Program-made: the position numbers and the translations under genes
Assembly (NCBI GenBank): GCA_017983795.1
Contig: JAGOAS010000010.1
Location: 79,712-143,711 of the forward strand
Length of the DNA stretch: 64,000 bases
Direction: 5' to 3'
From: Piscinibacter sp.
Lineage (GTDB): Bacteria > Pseudomonadota > Gammaproteobacteria > Burkholderiales > Burkholderiaceae_C
Part shown: in pieces, positions 19,632-31,630 of the stretch
Layout: each line of letters starts with the position of its first letter
Position numbering within the stretch: the first letter of the stretch is position 1
Notes under the pieces: model-generated
What the model saw: the letters and a program-made list of their open reading frames with translations, nothing else
The model's database searches: none
Told to the model about the DNA's origin: nothing

Positions 19632-20746
19632 GGGCGGCCTGCCGTCTCCTGGCCGGCGCGCTGGCGCTGGCGCTGGTCGCCTGCTCGAGCGGGCCGGATC
19701 GGCCCAAGCCCAAGCCCTTCGAGGCCATCGCCGCGCCGATCGCCGGCAAGCAGGTCTGGTCGCAGCGCATCGGCAGCATCGATTTCCCGCTCGCCGTCGC
19801 GGTGCGCGAGGGCGTATTCACCGTGGCCGGCAGCGACGGCACGGTGGCGGCCTTCCAGGCCGATACCGGCCGCGAGGTCTGGCGCGCCAGCGTGGATGGC
19901 CGCATCGTCGCCGGCGTCGGCAGCGACGGCCGCTTCGCCGCGGTGGTGACGCGCGAGGGCGAACTGGTCGTGCTCGACGGCGGCAAGCTGCTGTGGCGCA
20001 AGCCGGTCGGCACCAAGGTGGTGACCGCGCCGCTGGTGGCCGGCGAACGGATCTTCGTGCTCGGCGTCGACCGCCGCGTGATCGCCTGGGACGCGCTCGA
20101 CGGCCGCAAGCTCTGGCAACAGCAGCGCCCCGGCGAGCCGCTCACGCTGGCGCAAGGCGGCGTGCTGGCCGCGTTCAAGAATACGCTGCTGGTCGGGCAG
20201 GGGCCGCGCCTGGCCGGGCTCGACCCGCTCAACGGCTCGGTGCGCTGGGAGGTGCCGGTGGCCTCGCCGCGCGGCACCAACGAGGTCGAGCGCCTCGCCG
20301 ACCTGGTGGCGCCGCTGCTGCGCCAGGGCGACAGCGTCTGCGTGCGCGCCTTCCAGTCGGCGGTCGGCTGCGTCAACGCCGAGCGCGGCAACCTGCAGTG
20401 GAGCAAGAACGTCGGCGGCACCGAAGGCATCGCCGGCAACGAGCAGGTGGTGGTCGGCGCCGATGCCTCCGATCGCATCACCGCCTGGCGCACCGCCAGC
20501 GGCGACGTGGCCTGGAGCAGCGAATCGCTGCTCTACCGCAACCTCGGCGCGCCGCAGGTGGCCGGCCCCACCGCCGTATTCGTCGACGGCGAAGGCACGG
20601 TGCACTGGCTCTCGCTCGACAAGGGCGAGCCGCTGCTGCGCCTGACGACCGACGGCAGCGCGCCGGCGGCCGCGCCGATGGTGTCGGGAACGACGCTGCT
20701 GGTCGCCACGCGCAACGGCGGGCTCTACGCCTTCCGCCCCGAGTGA
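19628..20746 (+). CDS. bamB: Outer membrane assembly lipoprotein BamB
   Basis: This 372-residue lipoprotein is an eight-bladed beta-propeller with PQQ-like repeats. The signal peptide ends in the lipobox LALVAC (Cys19). Repeats are visible as [46 protein letters not shown] and [15 protein letters not shown]. It supports BamA in outer-membrane protein insertion. The start is taken as the GTG at 19628, overlapping the yfgM stop, because it begins exactly at the signal peptide. The end overlaps the der start. Confidence 0.94.
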   Translation: MRAACRLLAGALALALVACSSGPDRPKPKPFEAIAAPIAGKQVWSQRIGSIDFPLAVAVREGVFTVAGSDGTVAAFQADTGREVWRASVDGRIVAGVGSDGRFAAVVTREGELVVLDGGKLLWRKPVGTKVVTAPLVAGERIFVLGVDRRVIAWDALDGRKLWQQQRPGEPLTLAQGGVLAAFKNTLLVGQGPRLAGLDPLNGSVRWEVPVASPRGTNEVERLADLVAPLLRQGDSVCVRAFQSAVGCVNAERGNLQWSKNVGGTEGIAGNEQVVVGADASDRITAWRTASGDVAWSSESLLYRNLGAPQVAGPTAVFVDGEGTVHWLSLDKGEPLLRLTTDGSAPAAAPMVSGTTLLVATRNGGLYAFRPE

Positions 20747-22074
20747 AACCTGTCATCGCCCTGGTCGGCCGGCCCAACGTGGGCAAGTCGACGCTGTTCA
20801 ACCGGCTCACCAAGAGCCGCGACGCGATCGTGGCCGACTTCGCCGGCCTGACGCGCGACCGCCACTACGGCGACGGCCGCCTGGGCGAGCACGAGTTCAT
20901 CGTCATCGACACCGGCGGCTTCGAGCCGACAGCGGAGTCGGGCATCGTCAAGGAGATGGCCAAGCAGACGCGCCAGGCGGTGGCCGAGGCGGATGCGGTG
21001 ATCTTCGTCGTCGACGTGCGCGGCGGGCTCTCGGCGCAGGATCACGACATCGCGCGCTACCTGCGCACCACCGGCAAGAAGGTGCTGCTCGCGGCCAACA
21101 AGGCCGAGGGCATGAGCGATTCACCGGCGGTGGCCGAGTTCTACGAGCTGGGCCTGGGCGAGCCGCACCCGGTGTCGGCCGCGCACGGGCAGGGCGTGCG
21201 CAGCCTGACCGAGGCGGCGCTGGAAGGCTACGACTTCGGCGAAGAGGAGGGCGGCGAGCCCGACCCCGACGCGCCGATCCGCCTGGCCGTGGCCGGCCGG
21301 CCCAACGTCGGCAAGTCGACGCTGATCAACACCTGGCTGGGCGAGGAGCGCCTGGTCGCCTTCGACCTGCCGGGCACGACGCGCGACGCGATCCACGTGC
21401 CCTTCGAGCGCCACGGCCAGAAGTTCGAGCTGATCGACACCGCCGGGCTGCGCCGCAAGGGCAAGGTCTTCGAGGCGATCGAGAAGTTTTCGGTGGTCAA
21501 GACGCTGCAGGCCATCGCCGACGCCAACGTCGTGCTGCTGCTGCTCGACGCCACCCAGGGCGTGACCGACCAGGACGCCCACATCGCCGGCTACATCCTC
21601 GACAGCGGCCGCGCCGTGGTGCTGGCGGTCAACAAGTGGGATGCGGTCGACGACTACCAGAAGGAACAGCTGCAGCGCTCCATCGAGCAACGCCTGGCCT
21701 TCTTGAAATTCGCGCCGCTGCTCCACATCTCGGCCAAGAAGCGGCAGGGCCTGGGCCCGGTGTGGAAGGCGATCGCGGAGGCGCATGCCTCGGCGACGCG
21801 CAAGATGCCCACGCCGGTGCTGACGCGCCTGCTGCACGAGGCGGTGGAGCACCAGGCGCCGAAACGCGCCGGCATGTTCCGCCCCAAGCTGCGTTATGCC
21901 CACCAGGGCGGCATGAACCCGCCCATCATCGTCATCCACGGCAATTCGCTCGAGCACGTCACCGATTCGTACAAGCGCTTCCTCGAAGGGCGCTTCCGCG
22001 CGCACTTCAAGCTGGTCGGCACGCCGCTCAAGATCGAGATGCGTTCCTCGCGGAACCCCTTCGACGAGAAGTGA
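20743..22074 (+). CDS. der: Ribosome biogenesis GTPase Der (EngA)
   Basis: This 443-residue protein has two tandem GTPase domains. The first P-loop is GRPNVGKST (from residue 9), the second GRPNVGKST is near residue 185. A C-terminal KH-like domain follows, with [24 protein letters not shown]. Der is needed for 50S subunit maturation. The start is a GTG at 20743 overlapping the bamB stop; this gives the standard [16 protein letters not shown] beginning. The gap downstream to hfq is 108 bp. Confidence 0.96.
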   Translation: MKPVIALVGRPNVGKSTLFNRLTKSRDAIVADFAGLTRDRHYGDGRLGEHEFIVIDTGGFEPTAESGIVKEMAKQTRQAVAEADAVIFVVDVRGGLSAQDHDIARYLRTTGKKVLLAANKAEGMSDSPAVAEFYELGLGEPHPVSAAHGQGVRSLTEAALEGYDFGEEEGGEPDPDAPIRLAVAGRPNVGKSTLINTWLGEERLVAFDLPGTTRDAIHVPFERHGQKFELIDTAGLRRKGKVFEAIEKFSVVKTLQAIADANVVLLLLDATQGVTDQDAHIAGYILDSGRAVVLAVNKWDAVDDYQKEQLQRSIEQRLAFLKFAPLLHISAKKRQGLGPVWKAIAEAHASATRKMPTPVLTRLLHEAVEHQAPKRAGMFRPKLRYAHQGGMNPPIIVIHGNSLEHVTDSYKRFLEGRFRAHFKLVGTPLKIEMRSSRNPFDEK

Positions 22075-22182
22075 TCCGACCCGCTGCTCTCACGAGGGCA
22101 AGGTCAATGCGGAGATTCCAGCAGGGCGCGAAAGCGCTGTGTTAACGTCTCCGTCCTTAGAACTTTCATCACGGAGCATATC

Positions 22183-22425
22183 GTGAGCAACAAAGGGCAA
22201 CTCCTACAAGACCCGTTCCTGAACCTGCTGCGCAAGGAGCATGTTCCGGTTTCCATCTACCTGGTCAACGGCATCAAGCTGCAGGGCCACATCGAGTCCT
22301 TCGACCAGTACGTGGTCCTGCTGCGCAACACCGTCACGCAGATGGTCTACAAGCACGCGATCTCCACCGTGGTGCCCGGCCGGGCAGTGAACTTCCACGC
22401 CAACGAATCGCCCGAGCAGGCTTGA
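22183..22425 (+). CDS. hfq: RNA chaperone Hfq
   Basis: This 80-residue Sm-like protein assists sRNA-mRNA pairing. The Sm1 region is [41 protein letters not shown], and the Sm2 motif is [13 protein letters not shown]. The C-terminal tail is short. The start is a GTG with ACGGAG 7-8 bp upstream. The stop overlaps the hflX start by 4 bp. The 108-bp upstream gap after der holds an imperfect GCGC-GAAA-GCGC hairpin near 22122-22141 and no clear promoter hexamers. Confidence 0.97.
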   Translation: MSNKGQLLQDPFLNLLRKEHVPVSIYLVNGIKLQGHIESFDQYVVLLRNTVTQMVYKHAISTVVPGRAVNFHANESPEQA

Positions 22426-23657
22426 GTTCTTCCCCCGCCACCGCGGCTGCCGCCGGGCCGGCGCGCGCCATCCTCGTCGGCGTCGATCTCGGCGGGCGCG
22501 CTCCGTTCGACGAGTCGCTCGACGAACTGGCGCTGCTGGCCGAATCCGCCGGCGACGCGCCGGTGGCGCGTGTCATTGCGCGCCGCAAGGCACCCGACCC
22601 GGCGCTGTTCGTCGGCTCGGGCAAGGCAGACGAGATCAAGGCGCTGGTCGAGGGTCATCGTGCCGAAGCCGTGCTGTTCGACCAGGCGCTCTCGCCGGCG
22701 CAGCAGCGCAACCTCGAACGCCATCTCGGCGTGGCGGTGGCCGACCGCACCATGTTGATCCTCGAGATCTTCGCGGCGCGCGCCAAGAGCCACGAGGGCA
22801 AGCTGCAGGTCGAGCTGGCGCGGCTGCAATACCTTGCCACGCGCCTGGTGCGGCGCTGGAGCCACCTGGAGCGCCAGCAGGGCGGCATCGGCACGCGCGG
22901 CGGCCCGGGCGAGGCGCAGATCGAACTCGACCGGCGCATGATCGAAGACCGCATCAAGTCGGTGAAGGCGCGCCTGGAGCGCGTCAAGAAGCAGCGCCGC
23001 ACGCAGCGCCGCGCGCGCGAGCGCAACGAGACCTTCCGCGTCTCGCTGGTGGGCTACACCAACGCCGGCAAGTCGACGCTCTTCAATGCGCTGGTGAAGG
23101 CGCGCAGCTACGCGGCCGATCAACTCTTCGCGACGCTCGACACCACGACGCGCCAGCTCTACCTCGAGGAGGCGGGCCGGGCGGTGTCGCTGTCCGATAC
23201 CGTGGGCTTCATCCGCGACCTGCCGCACAAGCTGGTCGAGGCCTTCGAGGCGACGCTGCAGGAGGCCGCCGATGCCGACCTGCTGCTGCACGTGGTCGAT
23301 TGCGCCAGCCCGGTGCTCGACGAGCAGATGGCCGAGGTCGAGCGTGTGCTCGACGAGATCGACGCCGGCCGCATCCCGCAGGTGCTGGTCTTCAACAAGC
23401 TCGACAAGCTCGAGCCCAGCCAGCGCCCGCGCGCACTGCGCGACCTGATCGAGCGCAGCGGCGGGCTGCGTGTGCCGCGCGTCTTCGTCAGCGCGATCGA
23501 CGGCACCGGCCTGCCCGAACTGCGGCAGGTGCTCACCGAGGCGGTGGCCGGCACGCTGCACCCGGACGAAGAACCTGGCGAAGCGTTCGACGCGCGCTTC
23601 GACGAGCGCGATGAGCCTGCGCTGCCCTCCACCGGAACCCACGATTCACAGGCATGA
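22422..23657 (+). CDS. hflX: Ribosome-associated GTPase HflX
   Basis: This 411-residue GTPase splits stalled 70S ribosomes under stress. The N-terminal HflX domain contains [15 protein letters not shown] and [16 protein letters not shown], followed by the GTPase P-loop [14 protein letters not shown] (near residue 210), the switch [17 protein letters not shown] and NKLDKLE. The start appears to be a TTG at 22422 overlapping the hfq stop; no ATG lies between it and the conserved domain. The hfq-hflX-hflK-hflC order is classical. The stop overlaps the hflK start. Confidence 0.94.
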   Translation: MSSSPATAAAAGPARAILVGVDLGGRAPFDESLDELALLAESAGDAPVARVIARRKAPDPALFVGSGKADEIKALVEGHRAEAVLFDQALSPAQQRNLERHLGVAVADRTMLILEIFAARAKSHEGKLQVELARLQYLATRLVRRWSHLERQQGGIGTRGGPGEAQIELDRRMIEDRIKSVKARLERVKKQRRTQRRARERNETFRVSLVGYTNAGKSTLFNALVKARSYAADQLFATLDTTTRQLYLEEAGRAVSLSDTVGFIRDLPHKLVEAFEATLQEAADADLLLHVVDCASPVLDEQMAEVERVLDEIDAGRIPQVLVFNKLDKLEPSQRPRALRDLIERSGGLRVPRVFVSAIDGTGLPELRQVLTEAVAGTLHPDEEPGEAFDARFDERDEPALPSTGTHDSQA

Positions 23658-24898
23658 GCATGAATCCCCTTCACGCCCTCCGACTCGCCGCCGGCCGGCT
23701 GCTCAGCAACGGCCGCAACGACGGCCCGCCGGATCTCGACGAGCTCTGGCGCGACTTCAACCGCAAGCTCGGCGGCCTGTTCGGCGGCAAGGGCGGCGGC
23801 CAGCGCCCCAACGGCCCGCCGGACGACGGCGGCGGCAACTTCCAGCCCGACATGAAGAGCGCCGGCATCGGCGTCGGCCTGATCGCCGGCGTGGTGGCGC
23901 TGATCTGGCTGGGCAGCGGCTTCTTCATCGTGCAGGAAGGCCAGCAGGCGGTCGTCACCTCGTTCGGCAAGTTCAGCCACACGGCCGACGCCGGCTTCCA
24001 GTGGCGCATGCCCTACCCCTTCCAGGCCCACGAGACGGTCAGCGTCACGCAGCTGCGCTCGCGCGAGGTCGGCCGCAACTCGGTGGTGCAGGCCACCGGG
24101 CTGCGCGACTCGTCGATGCTGACGCAGGACGAGAACATCGTCGACATCCGCTTCACCGTGCAGTACCGGCTGAAGGACGCGCGCGCCTTCCTGTTCGAGA
24201 ACCGCGACCCGGAAGAGGCGGTGACGCTGGCGGCGGAGTCGGCGGTGCGCGAGATCGTCGGCCGCACCGCCATCGACGCCGTGCTCTACGAGCAGCGCGA
24301 CGCGATCGCCGCCGAGCTCGTCAAGTCGATCCAGAACCAGCTCGACCGGCTCAACGCCGGCATCGTGGTGGCCAACGTCAACATGCAGAGCGTGCAGCCG
24401 CCCGAGCAGGTGCAGGCGGCGTTCGAGGACACGCTCAAGGCCGGCCAGGACGGTGACCGCCTGAAGAAGGAAGGCCTCGCCTACGCCAGCGACGTGATCC
24501 CCAAGGCGCAGGGCACGGCCGCGCGCCTGCGCGAGGAGGCCGAGGGCTACAAGGCCGCGGTGGTGGCGCAGGCCGAGGGTGATGCGCAGCGCTTCAGCCG
24601 CGTGCTGACCGAATACCAGAAGGCGCCGTCGGTGACGCGCGACCGCCTCTACATCGAGACCATGCAGCAGGTCTACTCGAACGTCAGCAAGGTGATGATC
24701 GACAGCCGCAGCAACTCCAACCTGCTGTACCTGCCGCTGGACAAGCTGATGCAGCAGGCCGGCGGCACGGCGGCTGCCGCGACCACGACGGGCGCCGCGC
24801 CGGCCGCGGGCGACGGCAGCGGCAGCGCCGCCTCGGGCACGACGCTGGATCCGCGCTCGCGCGACGGCCAGCGCGGCCGTGACCGCGAAGGCCGCTGA
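23654..24898 (+). CDS. hflK: FtsH protease modulator HflK
   Basis: This 414-residue membrane protein of the band 7/SPFH family has a Gly-rich cytoplasmic N-terminus (about 35-70). One membrane segment (about 76-96, GIGVGLIAGVVALIWLGSGFFIV) is followed by a periplasmic SPFH domain beginning at VQEGQQAVVTSFGKF. A helical region and an Ala/Thr/Gly-rich tail end the protein. HflK and HflC form a large ring around FtsH and modulate its proteolysis. It overlaps hflX by 4 bp and precedes hflC by 22 bp. Confidence 0.95.
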   Translation: MSMNPLHALRLAAGRLLSNGRNDGPPDLDELWRDFNRKLGGLFGGKGGGQRPNGPPDDGGGNFQPDMKSAGIGVGLIAGVVALIWLGSGFFIVQEGQQAVVTSFGKFSHTADAGFQWRMPYPFQAHETVSVTQLRSREVGRNSVVQATGLRDSSMLTQDENIVDIRFTVQYRLKDARAFLFENRDPEEAVTLAAESAVREIVGRTAIDAVLYEQRDAIAAELVKSIQNQLDRLNAGIVVANVNMQSVQPPEQVQAAFEDTLKAGQDGDRLKKEGLAYASDVIPKAQGTAARLREEAEGYKAAVVAQAEGDAQRFSRVLTEYQKAPSVTRDRLYIETMQQVYSNVSKVMIDSRSNSNLLYLPLDKLMQQAGGTAAAATTTGAAPAAGDGSGSAASGTTLDPRSRDGQRGRDREGR

Positions 24899-24920
24899 TC
24901 GACACGGGGAGCATCAGAAC

Positions 24921-25820
24921 ATGAACCGCATCGGATTCCTCGTCGGCCTCGTGCTGCTCGCGCTGATGGGCGCGGCCTCGACCCTGTTCATCGTCGACCA
25001 GCGCCAGGTGGCCGTCATCTACGCGCTCGGCGAGATCAAGGAAGTGATCACCGAGCCGGGGCTGAAGGTCAAGCTGCCGCCGCCGTTCCAGAACGTCGTC
25101 TTCCTCGACCGCCGCATCCAGACGCTGGACAGCCCGGACGTGCGCCCGATCTTCACCGCCGAGAAGAAGAGCCTGGTGATCGACTGGCTGGTGAAGTGGC
25201 GCGTCGCCGAGCCGCGCCAGTTCATCCGCAACAACGGCACCGACATGCGCAACCTCGAGACGCGCCTGGCGCCGGTGGTGCATGCGGCGTTCAACGAGGA
25301 GGTGACCAAGCGCACCGTCGGCGGCGTGCTCTCCACCGAGCGCGACAAGGTCATGCAGGACGTGCGCGCGCGCCTGGTCGACGACGCCAAGGCCTTCGGC
25401 ATCGAGATCCTCGACGTGCGCATCAAGCGCGTCGACTTCGTCGCCAACATCACCGAGTCGATCTACAGCCGCATGCGCTCGGAGCGCCAGCAGGTCGCCA
25501 ACCAGCTGCGCTCGACCGGCGGCGCCGAGGGCGAGAAGGTGCGTGCCGATGCCGACCGCCAACGCCAGGTGATCGTCGCCGAGGCCTACCGCGACGCGCA
25601 GAAGGTCAAGGGCGAGGGCGATGCGCGCGCTTCGGCGATCTTCGCCGAGGCCTTCGGGCGCGACCCGCAGTTCGCCGAGTTCTACCGCAGCCTCGAGGCC
25701 TATCGCGCCAGCTTCCGCAACAAGGGCGACGTGATGGTGATCGACCCGAGCAGCGAGTTCTTCCGGGCGATGCGCGGCTCGGGCCCGGCGCCGGCCGCAG
25801 CCGCGCCGGCCAAGAAGTAG
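24921..25820 (+). CDS. hflC: FtsH protease modulator HflC
   Basis: This 299-residue SPFH protein is the partner of HflK. The N-terminal membrane anchor is about 4-25 ([22 protein letters not shown]), then the band 7 domain [24 protein letters not shown]. Helical repeats with [32 protein letters not shown] follow. The end is a Pro/Ala tail. I chose the ATG at 24921 because GGGGAG precedes it and the membrane anchor starts there; an upstream in-frame start at 24879 would overlap hflK. Confidence 0.95.
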   Translation: MNRIGFLVGLVLLALMGAASTLFIVDQRQVAVIYALGEIKEVITEPGLKVKLPPPFQNVVFLDRRIQTLDSPDVRPIFTAEKKSLVIDWLVKWRVAEPRQFIRNNGTDMRNLETRLAPVVHAAFNEEVTKRTVGGVLSTERDKVMQDVRARLVDDAKAFGIEILDVRIKRVDFVANITESIYSRMRSERQQVANQLRSTGGAEGEKVRADADRQRQVIVAEAYRDAQKVKGEGDARASAIFAEAFGRDPQFAEFYRSLEAYRASFRNKGDVMVIDPSSEFFRAMRGSGPAPAAAAPAKK

Positions 25821-25826
25821 CCGGCG

Positions 25827-26027
25827 GTGGGCGCGAGCGCCTGGGACCTGCTGCTCGCCGCCTGCGCGCTGATGCTGGTGCTGGAGGGGCTGCTGCCCTT
25901 CTTCAGCCCGGGCGCGTGGCGCAGGCTGTTCGAGCAGGCGACCAAGCTGTCGGACGGGCAGATCCGCTTTCTCGGCCTGTCGAGCATGCTGCTCGGCATC
26001 GTGCTGCTGCTGTTGTTCCGCGACTGA
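25827..26027 (+). CDS. DUF2065 (YjeT-like) small membrane protein
   Basis: This 66-residue protein has two hydrophobic segments (about 6-26 and 48-63) linked by the conserved stretch [25 protein letters not shown]. This is the DUF2065/YjeT pattern, found right after hflC in many proteobacteria. The function is unknown; the position suggests a link to the HflKC-FtsH complex. The start is a GTG at 25827, 6 bp after the hflC stop. Confidence 0.85.
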   Translation: MGASAWDLLLAACALMLVLEGLLPFFSPGAWRRLFEQATKLSDGQIRFLGLSSMLLGIVLLLLFRD

Positions 26028-26067
26028 ACGGCTCTGCCTGTCAGGCAGGCGCCAGGGGTGCGGCCGG

Positions 26068-26073
26068 TACAAT
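26068..26073 (+). promoter_or_regulatory. Candidate -10 box for hisZ-purA
   Basis: TACAAT lies 29 bp upstream of the hisZ ATG, in the 74-bp gap after DUF2065. A small dyad (CTGCCT and AGGCAG) precedes it at about 26035-26049. No -35 consensus is seen. Confidence 0.35.
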
Positions 26074-26101
26074 GCGGTTTTTAATCCCGCGCCGTTTTGC
26101 C

Positions 26102-28643
<2,542 letters not shown>

Positions 28644-28676
28644 GACGAGCGCACAAGCCACCTGGAGAGCCACCGC

Positions 28677-29198
28677 ATGCTGACCGACGACGGCAAACAC
28701 CTCTACGTCTCCTGGGACGAGTACCACATGCTGATCGAGCGCCTTGCGCTCAAGGTGCACGCCTCGGGCTGGGAGTTCGACCAGATCCTGTGCCTCGCGC
28801 GCGGCGGCATGCGGCCGGGCGACGTGCTCTCGCGCGTGTTCGACAAGCCGCTGGCGATCATGTCGACGAGCTCCTACCGCGCCGAGGCCGGCACCATCCA
28901 GGGCCGCCTCGACATGGCCAAGTACATCACGCTGCCCAAGGGCGAGCTCGCCGGCCGCGTGCTGCTGGTCGACGACCTCGCCGACTCGGGTGTCACGCTC
29001 AAGGCCGTGGTCGAGCGGCTGCGCGGCATGCCCTCGATCTCCGAGCTGCGCTCGTCGGTGATCTGGGTGAAGGGCGTGTCGAGCTACACGCCCGACTATT
29101 TCGTCGAGATGCTGCCGACCAGCCCCTGGATCCACCAGCCGTTCGAGGAATACGACGAGCTGCGCCCCGAGGGCCTGGCGAAGAAGTTCGCCATCTGA
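28677..29198 (+). CDS. Phosphoribosyltransferase (purine type, likely hypoxanthine/xanthine)
   Basis: This 173-residue type I phosphoribosyltransferase carries the PRPP-binding loop VLLVDDLADSGVTL (about 95-108). CLARGGMRPGDVLSRVFDKP is the flexible-loop and pyrophosphate region. Its place right after purA suggests purine base salvage, but substrate specificity cannot be read from the sequence; guanine, xanthine and hypoxanthine are all possible. AGAG (GAGAG) precedes the start. A hairpin terminator follows the stop. Confidence 0.85.
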   Translation: MLTDDGKHLYVSWDEYHMLIERLALKVHASGWEFDQILCLARGGMRPGDVLSRVFDKPLAIMSTSSYRAEAGTIQGRLDMAKYITLPKGELAGRVLLVDDLADSGVTLKAVVERLRGMPSISELRSSVIWVKGVSSYTPDYFVEMLPTSPWIHQPFEEYDELRPEGLAKKFAI

Positions 29199-29205
29199 GC
29201 GCACA

Positions 29206-29237
29206 AAGAAAAAGGCCAGTGCGTGTGCACTGGCCTT
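29206..29237 (-). terminator. Intrinsic terminator for tRNA-Leu, possibly bidirectional
   Basis: A perfect 11-bp stem (29212-29222 with 29227-29237) has a 4-nt loop. On the minus strand it is followed by a T-rich run (complement of AAAGAAAAA at 29205-29213), as expected for a terminator after tRNA-Leu. On the plus strand it lies just after the phosphoribosyltransferase stop and may also end that transcript, though with only a weak T tract. Confidence 0.85.
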
Positions 29238-29248
29238 CGTCATCAATC

Positions 29249-29333
<85 letters not shown>

Positions 29334-29350
29334 ATTTCAGGAAGTCTTGG

Positions 29351-29380
29351 ATCATATCATCAAAACAAACCAACACTCAA
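29351..29380 (-). promoter_or_regulatory. Candidate sigma-70 promoter for tRNA-Leu
   Basis: On the minus strand, -35 TTGAGT (29380-29375) and -10 TATGAT (29356-29351) are separated by 18 bp. The -10 lies 17 bp before the tRNA 5' end. The surrounding 60 bp are strikingly AT-rich for this DNA. This is the best promoter match in the window, and it also occupies the space before the rnr start. Confidence 0.65.
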
Positions 29381-29406
29381 CTACCTCCGCCGTCGGTGCC
29401 GAACTG

Positions 29407-31614
29407 ATGAGCGAAGTCGAGGGCACGGTGCAGGGCCACCGCGACGGCCACGGCTTTCTCGTGCGCGACGATCGCCAGCCCGACGTCTACCTTTCCCAGC
29501 AGGAGATGCGCGCGGTGCTGCACCGCGACCGCGTGCGCGCGCGCATCGTGCGCTACGACAAGCGCGGCCGCCCCGAGGGGCGCATCCTCGAGATCCTCGA
29601 GCGCCGCAAGGCGCCCATCATCGGCCGGCTGCTGCACGAGAGCGGCGTCTGGCTGGTGGCGCCGGAAGACAAGCGCTACGGCCAGGACATCATGATCCCG
29701 AAGAACGCGATCGCCAACGCGACCGCGGGCCAGGTGGTGGCGATCGAGCTGACCGAGCCGCCCTCGATGTACTCGCAGCCGGTCGGCCGCGTGACCGAGG
29801 TGCTCGGCGAGATCGACGACCCCGGCATGGAGATCGAGATCGCGGTGCGCAAGTACGAGGTGCCGCACCGCTTCTCGAGCGAGACGCTGGCGCAGGCCGC
29901 GGCGCTGCCGGAGAAGATCCGCCCCGCCGACCGCCGCCACCGCATCGACCTGACCGACGTGCCGCTGGTCACCATCGACGGCGAGGACGCGCGCGACTTC
30001 GACGACGCGGTGTACTGCGAGCCGGCGAAGATCGGCCGCGTCAAGTCGCCCAACGGCTGGCGCCTGGTGGTCGCGATCGCCGACGTCAGCCACTACGTCA
30101 AGCCGGGCGAGCCGCTCGACGAGGACGCCTACGAGCGTGCCACCTCGGTGTACTTCCCGCGCCGCGTCATCCCGATGCTGCCGGAGAAGCTCTCCAACGG
30201 GCTGTGCTCGCTGAACCCGGACGTCGAGCGCCTGGCGATGGTGTGCGACATGCTGATCGGCGCCGACGGCGAGGTGCACGCCTACCAGTTCTTCCCGGCG
30301 CTGATCTGCTCGCACGCGCGCTTCACCTACACCGAGGTGGCGGCCATCCTGGCCAACACGCGCGGGCCGGAAGCGGCGCGCCGCAGCGAACTCGTGCCGC
30401 ACCTGCTGCACCTGCACGAGGTCTACCGCGCGCTGCTCAAGCAGCGCGTGCAGCGCGGCGCGATGGACTTCGAGACCACCGAAACGCAGATCGTCTGCGA
30501 CGAGAACGGCCGCATCGAGAAGATCGTGCCGCGCACGCGCAACGACGCGCACCGGCTGATCGAGGAGGCGATGCTCGCCGCCAACGTCTGCTCGGCCGAC
30601 TTCATCGCACGCGCCAAGCACCCCTCGCTGTACCGCGTGCACGAGGGGCCGACGCCGGAGAAGCGCACGCTGCTGCAGAACTACCTGAAGGCGCTCGGCC
30701 TCGGGCTGTCGGTCAGCGAGGAGCCGCACCCCAAGGAGTACCAGGCCATCGCCGCGGCCACGAAAGACCGGCCCGACGCGCAGCAGATCCACACCATGCT
30801 GCTGCGCTCCATGCAGCAGGCGATCTACACCGGCACCAACGCCGGCCACTTCGGCCTGGCCTACGAGGCCTACACGCACTTCACCAGCCCGATCCGGCGC
30901 TACCCCGACCTGCTGGTGCACCGCGTGATCAAGGCGCTGCTCACCGGCAAGCGCTACCACCTGCTCAGCGGCAAGTTCGAGGAAGCGCCCAAGGTGCGCC
31001 AGGCCGGCAAGGCCCGGCATGCGCCGAACCAGGAGATGGAGCACTGGGAAGGCGCCGGCGCGCACTGCAGCGCCAACGAGCGGCGCGCCGACGAGGCCTC
31101 GCGCGACGTCGAGGCCTGGCTCAAGTGCCGCTACATGCGCGAGCACCTCGGCGAGGAGTTCTCCGGCACGGTCAGCGCGGTGACGGGCTTCGGCCTGTTC
31201 GTGACGCTGGATTCGCTCTACGTCGAGGGCCTGGTGCACATCACCGAACTGGGCGGCGAGTACTACCGCTTCGACGAGGTGCGCCAGGAACTGCGCGGCG
31301 AGCGCAGCGGCATCCGCTACGCGATCGGCGCGCGGGTGCGCGTGCAGGTCAGCCGCGTCGACCTCGACGGCCGGCGCATCGACTTCCGCATGGTGCGCGA
31401 AGGCGAGGACGACGCGGCGCGCCTGCGTGCCAAGCGCGAGCGCAGCCATGCCGCGGCGGGGGCCGAGGAGGAGCTCGAGCGCGTCAAGTCGGCCGATCGG
31501 GCCGTGAAGGCGGGCGCCAAGACCAAGCCGCGCAGCGGCAAGACCGCCCATCCGGTGAAGGCCGCGAAGTCCACGGCACGCAAGGCCACGGTGCGCGGCA
31601 GCAAGCGGCGCTGA
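29407..31614 (+). CDS. rnr: Ribonuclease R (RNase II family) without N-terminal HTH domain
   Basis: This 3'-5' exoribonuclease is about 735 residues. The protein begins directly with a cold-shock-like RNA-binding domain (VEGTVQGHRDGHGFLVRD, DVYLSQQEMRAVLHRDRV). The RNB catalytic domain (about 180-520) has VTIDGEDARDFDDAVYCE with its metal-binding aspartates, and FTSPIRRYPDLLVHRVIKALL. An S1 domain follows (about 580-663, GTVSAVTGFGLFVTL), then a Lys/Arg-rich tail. E. coli RNase R is about 813 residues and has a winged helix before the first cold-shock domain; it is absent here. The frame is open back to 29251, but that part is antisense to tRNA-Leu. Confidence 0.92.
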   Translation: MSEVEGTVQGHRDGHGFLVRDDRQPDVYLSQQEMRAVLHRDRVRARIVRYDKRGRPEGRILEILERRKAPIIGRLLHESGVWLVAPEDKRYGQDIMIPKNAIANATAGQVVAIELTEPPSMYSQPVGRVTEVLGEIDDPGMEIEIAVRKYEVPHRFSSETLAQAAALPEKIRPADRRHRIDLTDVPLVTIDGEDARDFDDAVYCEPAKIGRVKSPNGWRLVVAIADVSHYVKPGEPLDEDAYERATSVYFPRRVIPMLPEKLSNGLCSLNPDVERLAMVCDMLIGADGEVHAYQFFPALICSHARFTYTEVAAILANTRGPEAARRSELVPHLLHLHEVYRALLKQRVQRGAMDFETTETQIVCDENGRIEKIVPRTRNDAHRLIEEAMLAANVCSADFIARAKHPSLYRVHEGPTPEKRTLLQNYLKALGLGLSVSEEPHPKEYQAIAAATKDRPDAQQIHTMLLRSMQQAIYTGTNAGHFGLAYEAYTHFTSPIRRYPDLLVHRVIKALLTGKRYHLLSGKFEEAPKVRQAGKARHAPNQEMEHWEGAGAHCSANERRADEASRDVEAWLKCRYMREHLGEEFSGTVSAVTGFGLFVTLDSLYVEGLVHITELGGEYYRFDEVRQELRGERSGIRYAIGARVRVQVSRVDLDGRRIDFRMVREGEDDAARLRAKRERSHAAAGAEEELERVKSADRAVKAGAKTKPRSGKTAHPVKAAKSTARKATVRGSKRR

Positions 31615-31630
31615 GGCAAAGGCTGCGCCG

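Noticed and set aside
25196-26101. Open frame upstream of hisZ suggesting a longer protein
   Set aside because: It is a shadow in another frame of hflC and DUF2065; HisZ homology starts at 26102.
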